14,379 nt of DNA. Origin: JBILVQ01 sp044370375 (lineage in GTDB: Bacteria; Bacteroidota; Bacteroidia; UBA4408). A program made the translations under genes and the position numbers. Location of the stretch: NCBI GenBank assembly GCA_044370375.1, contig JBILVQ010000062.1:1-14379 (forward strand). The letters are read 5' to 3'. Shown here in pieces: positions 13,819 through 14,379 of this stretch. Positions within the stretch are counted from its first letter, which is position 1, and each line of letters opens with the position of its first letter. A model generated the notes under the pieces. It was not told where the DNA came from. It did no database searches and saw nothing but the letters and a program-made list of their open reading frames with translations.

Positions 13819-14208
13819 ATGGCAAAAGCTACTAAAACGGTAAAGAAAAGAGTGGTAAGGGTAGAAGCTGTGGGTACAGCTCATATCAACGCTACTTTTA
13901 ACAATATCATTATTTCCCTCACCAATATCACAGGGGATGTTATTTCCTGGGCATCGGCCGGTAAAATGGGATTTCGTGGTTCTAAAAAGAACACCCCTTA
14001 TGCTGCCCAAGTTGCTGCTGAGGAATGCACCAAGACCGCTTTCGAAGCAGGCTTGCGCAAAGTTAAAGTATTTGTAAAGGGACCAGGGGCCGGAAGAGAA
14101 TCGGCCATCAGAACCATTCACAACAACGGTATTGAAGTTACCGAAATTGTAGATGTAACTCCGGTTCCTCACAATGGTTGTCGCCCTCCCAAAAGAAGAA
14201 GGGTATAA
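13819..14208 (+). CDS. rpsK: 30S ribosomal protein S11 (uS11)
   Basis: S11 is part of the 30S platform and contacts the E-site mRNA region. It has 129 residues, the usual length. After a basic N-terminus (ATKTVKKRVVRVEA) follow the signatures GTAHINATFNNIIISLTNIT, SWASAGKMGFRGSKKNTPYA and AQVAAEEC, then KVFVKGPGAGRESAIRTIHN and DVTPVPHNGCRPPKRRRV. That last block is nearly invariant in bacterial S11. It lies 22 nt after rpsM and 40 nt before rpsD. No Shine-Dalgarno sequence precedes the ATG. Confidence 0.98.
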   Translation: MAKATKTVKKRVVRVEAVGTAHINATFNNIIISLTNITGDVISWASAGKMGFRGSKKNTPYAAQVAAEECTKTAFEAGLRKVKVFVKGPGAGRESAIRTIHNNGIEVTEIVDVTPVPHNGCRPPKRRRV

Positions 14209-14248
14209 TTCACAAAAAAAATCGTAATTTCGCGTACTTTTTTCAAAT

Positions 14249-14379
14249 ATGGCACGTTACCTCGGTCCAAAATCCAAAATAGCAAGACGATTCAGAGAAC
14301 CAATTTTTGGTCCTGATAAGGTTCTTGAGAAGAAAAATTATCCTCCCGGACAACACGGATTGGCTAAGAAAAGAATGAA
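14249..14379 (+). CDS. rpsD: 30S ribosomal protein S4, N-terminal part (cut by window end)
   Basis: S4 is a primary 16S rRNA binding protein in the body of the small subunit. Only 43 full codons are visible, of about 200 in the family. They read MARYLGPKSKIARRFREPIF then GPDKVLEKKNYPPGQHGLAK, with the conserved start MARYxGPK and the PPGQHG motif. No cysteine appears in this part, whereas zinc-binding S4 has a cluster of cysteines here, so this is the zinc-free form. The 40-nt leader (14209-14248) ends TTTTTTCAAAT before the ATG and lacks a Shine-Dalgarno sequence. The frame is open to the right edge. rpoA and rplQ are expected next by family order. Confidence 0.96.
   Translation, partial: MARYLGPKSKIARRFREPIFGPDKVLEKKNYPPGQHGLAKKRM

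Noticed and set aside
14225..14232. TAATTTCG resembling the Bacteroidota -7 promoter element before rpsD
   Set aside because: One mismatch and no upstream TTTG element at the expected distance, so not supported as a promoter.
14213..14243. Possible intrinsic terminator between rpsK and rpsD (A-run, GTA/TAC core, T-run)
   Set aside because: The stem is only three pairs plus A-T pairs interrupted by mismatches, with no GC-rich core, and rpsD should be co-transcribed.
1..14379. An undescribed accessory or defence system
   Set aside because: Every stretch above 60 nt is accounted for by a conserved core gene, and no foreign or unknown gene is present.

Overview
The window is a single uninterrupted block of translation and secretion genes, all on the + strand. 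It is the merged str/S10/spc/alpha ribosomal-protein cluster of a bacterium. Protein details point to the phylum Bacteroidota: fusA runs straight into rpsJ with no tuf between; map, infA and rpmJ follow secY with no adk; L22 carries a basic N-terminal extension; S3 has a glycine/lysine-rich tail after a KRDLSPN segment; L36, S14 and the visible part of S4 are zinc-free forms; and most start codons lack a Shine-Dalgarno sequence and sit behind A-rich leaders. I cannot place it below phylum from this window.

Layout: 1-1559 is the 3' three quarters of fusA (EF-G). 1582-6505 is the S10 block (rpsJ, rplC, rplD, rplW, rplB, rpsS, rplV, rpsC, rplP, rpmC) and 6516-10909 is the S17-to-L15 spc block (rpsQ, rplN, rplX, rplE, rpsN, rpsH, rplF, rplR, rpsE, rpmD, rplO). 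10912-13040 holds secY and map, 13059-13401 infA and rpmJ, and 13419-14379 rpsM, rpsK and the start of rpsD. rpoA and rplQ would be expected just beyond the right edge, and rpsG and rpsL to the left; neither expectation can be tested here.

The genes act together. The ribosomal proteins build both subunits, EF-G moves mRNA and tRNA through them, IF-1 helps start translation, SecY receives nascent exported chains, and methionine aminopeptidase trims the initiator methionine. Spacers run from 1 to 54 nt, no two coding regions overlap, and no stretch above 60 nt is without a gene. I see no mobile element, CRISPR array, tRNA or rRNA, no convincing intrinsic terminator and no convincing promoter.

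I found no previously undescribed system. This is a highly conserved core region. The items most worth a second look are a hairpin in the 54-nt rpsN-rpsH spacer, two isolated Shine-Dalgarno-like sites (before rpsS and rplE) in an otherwise SD-poor operon, and a few lineage-type residue changes in ribosomal proteins.
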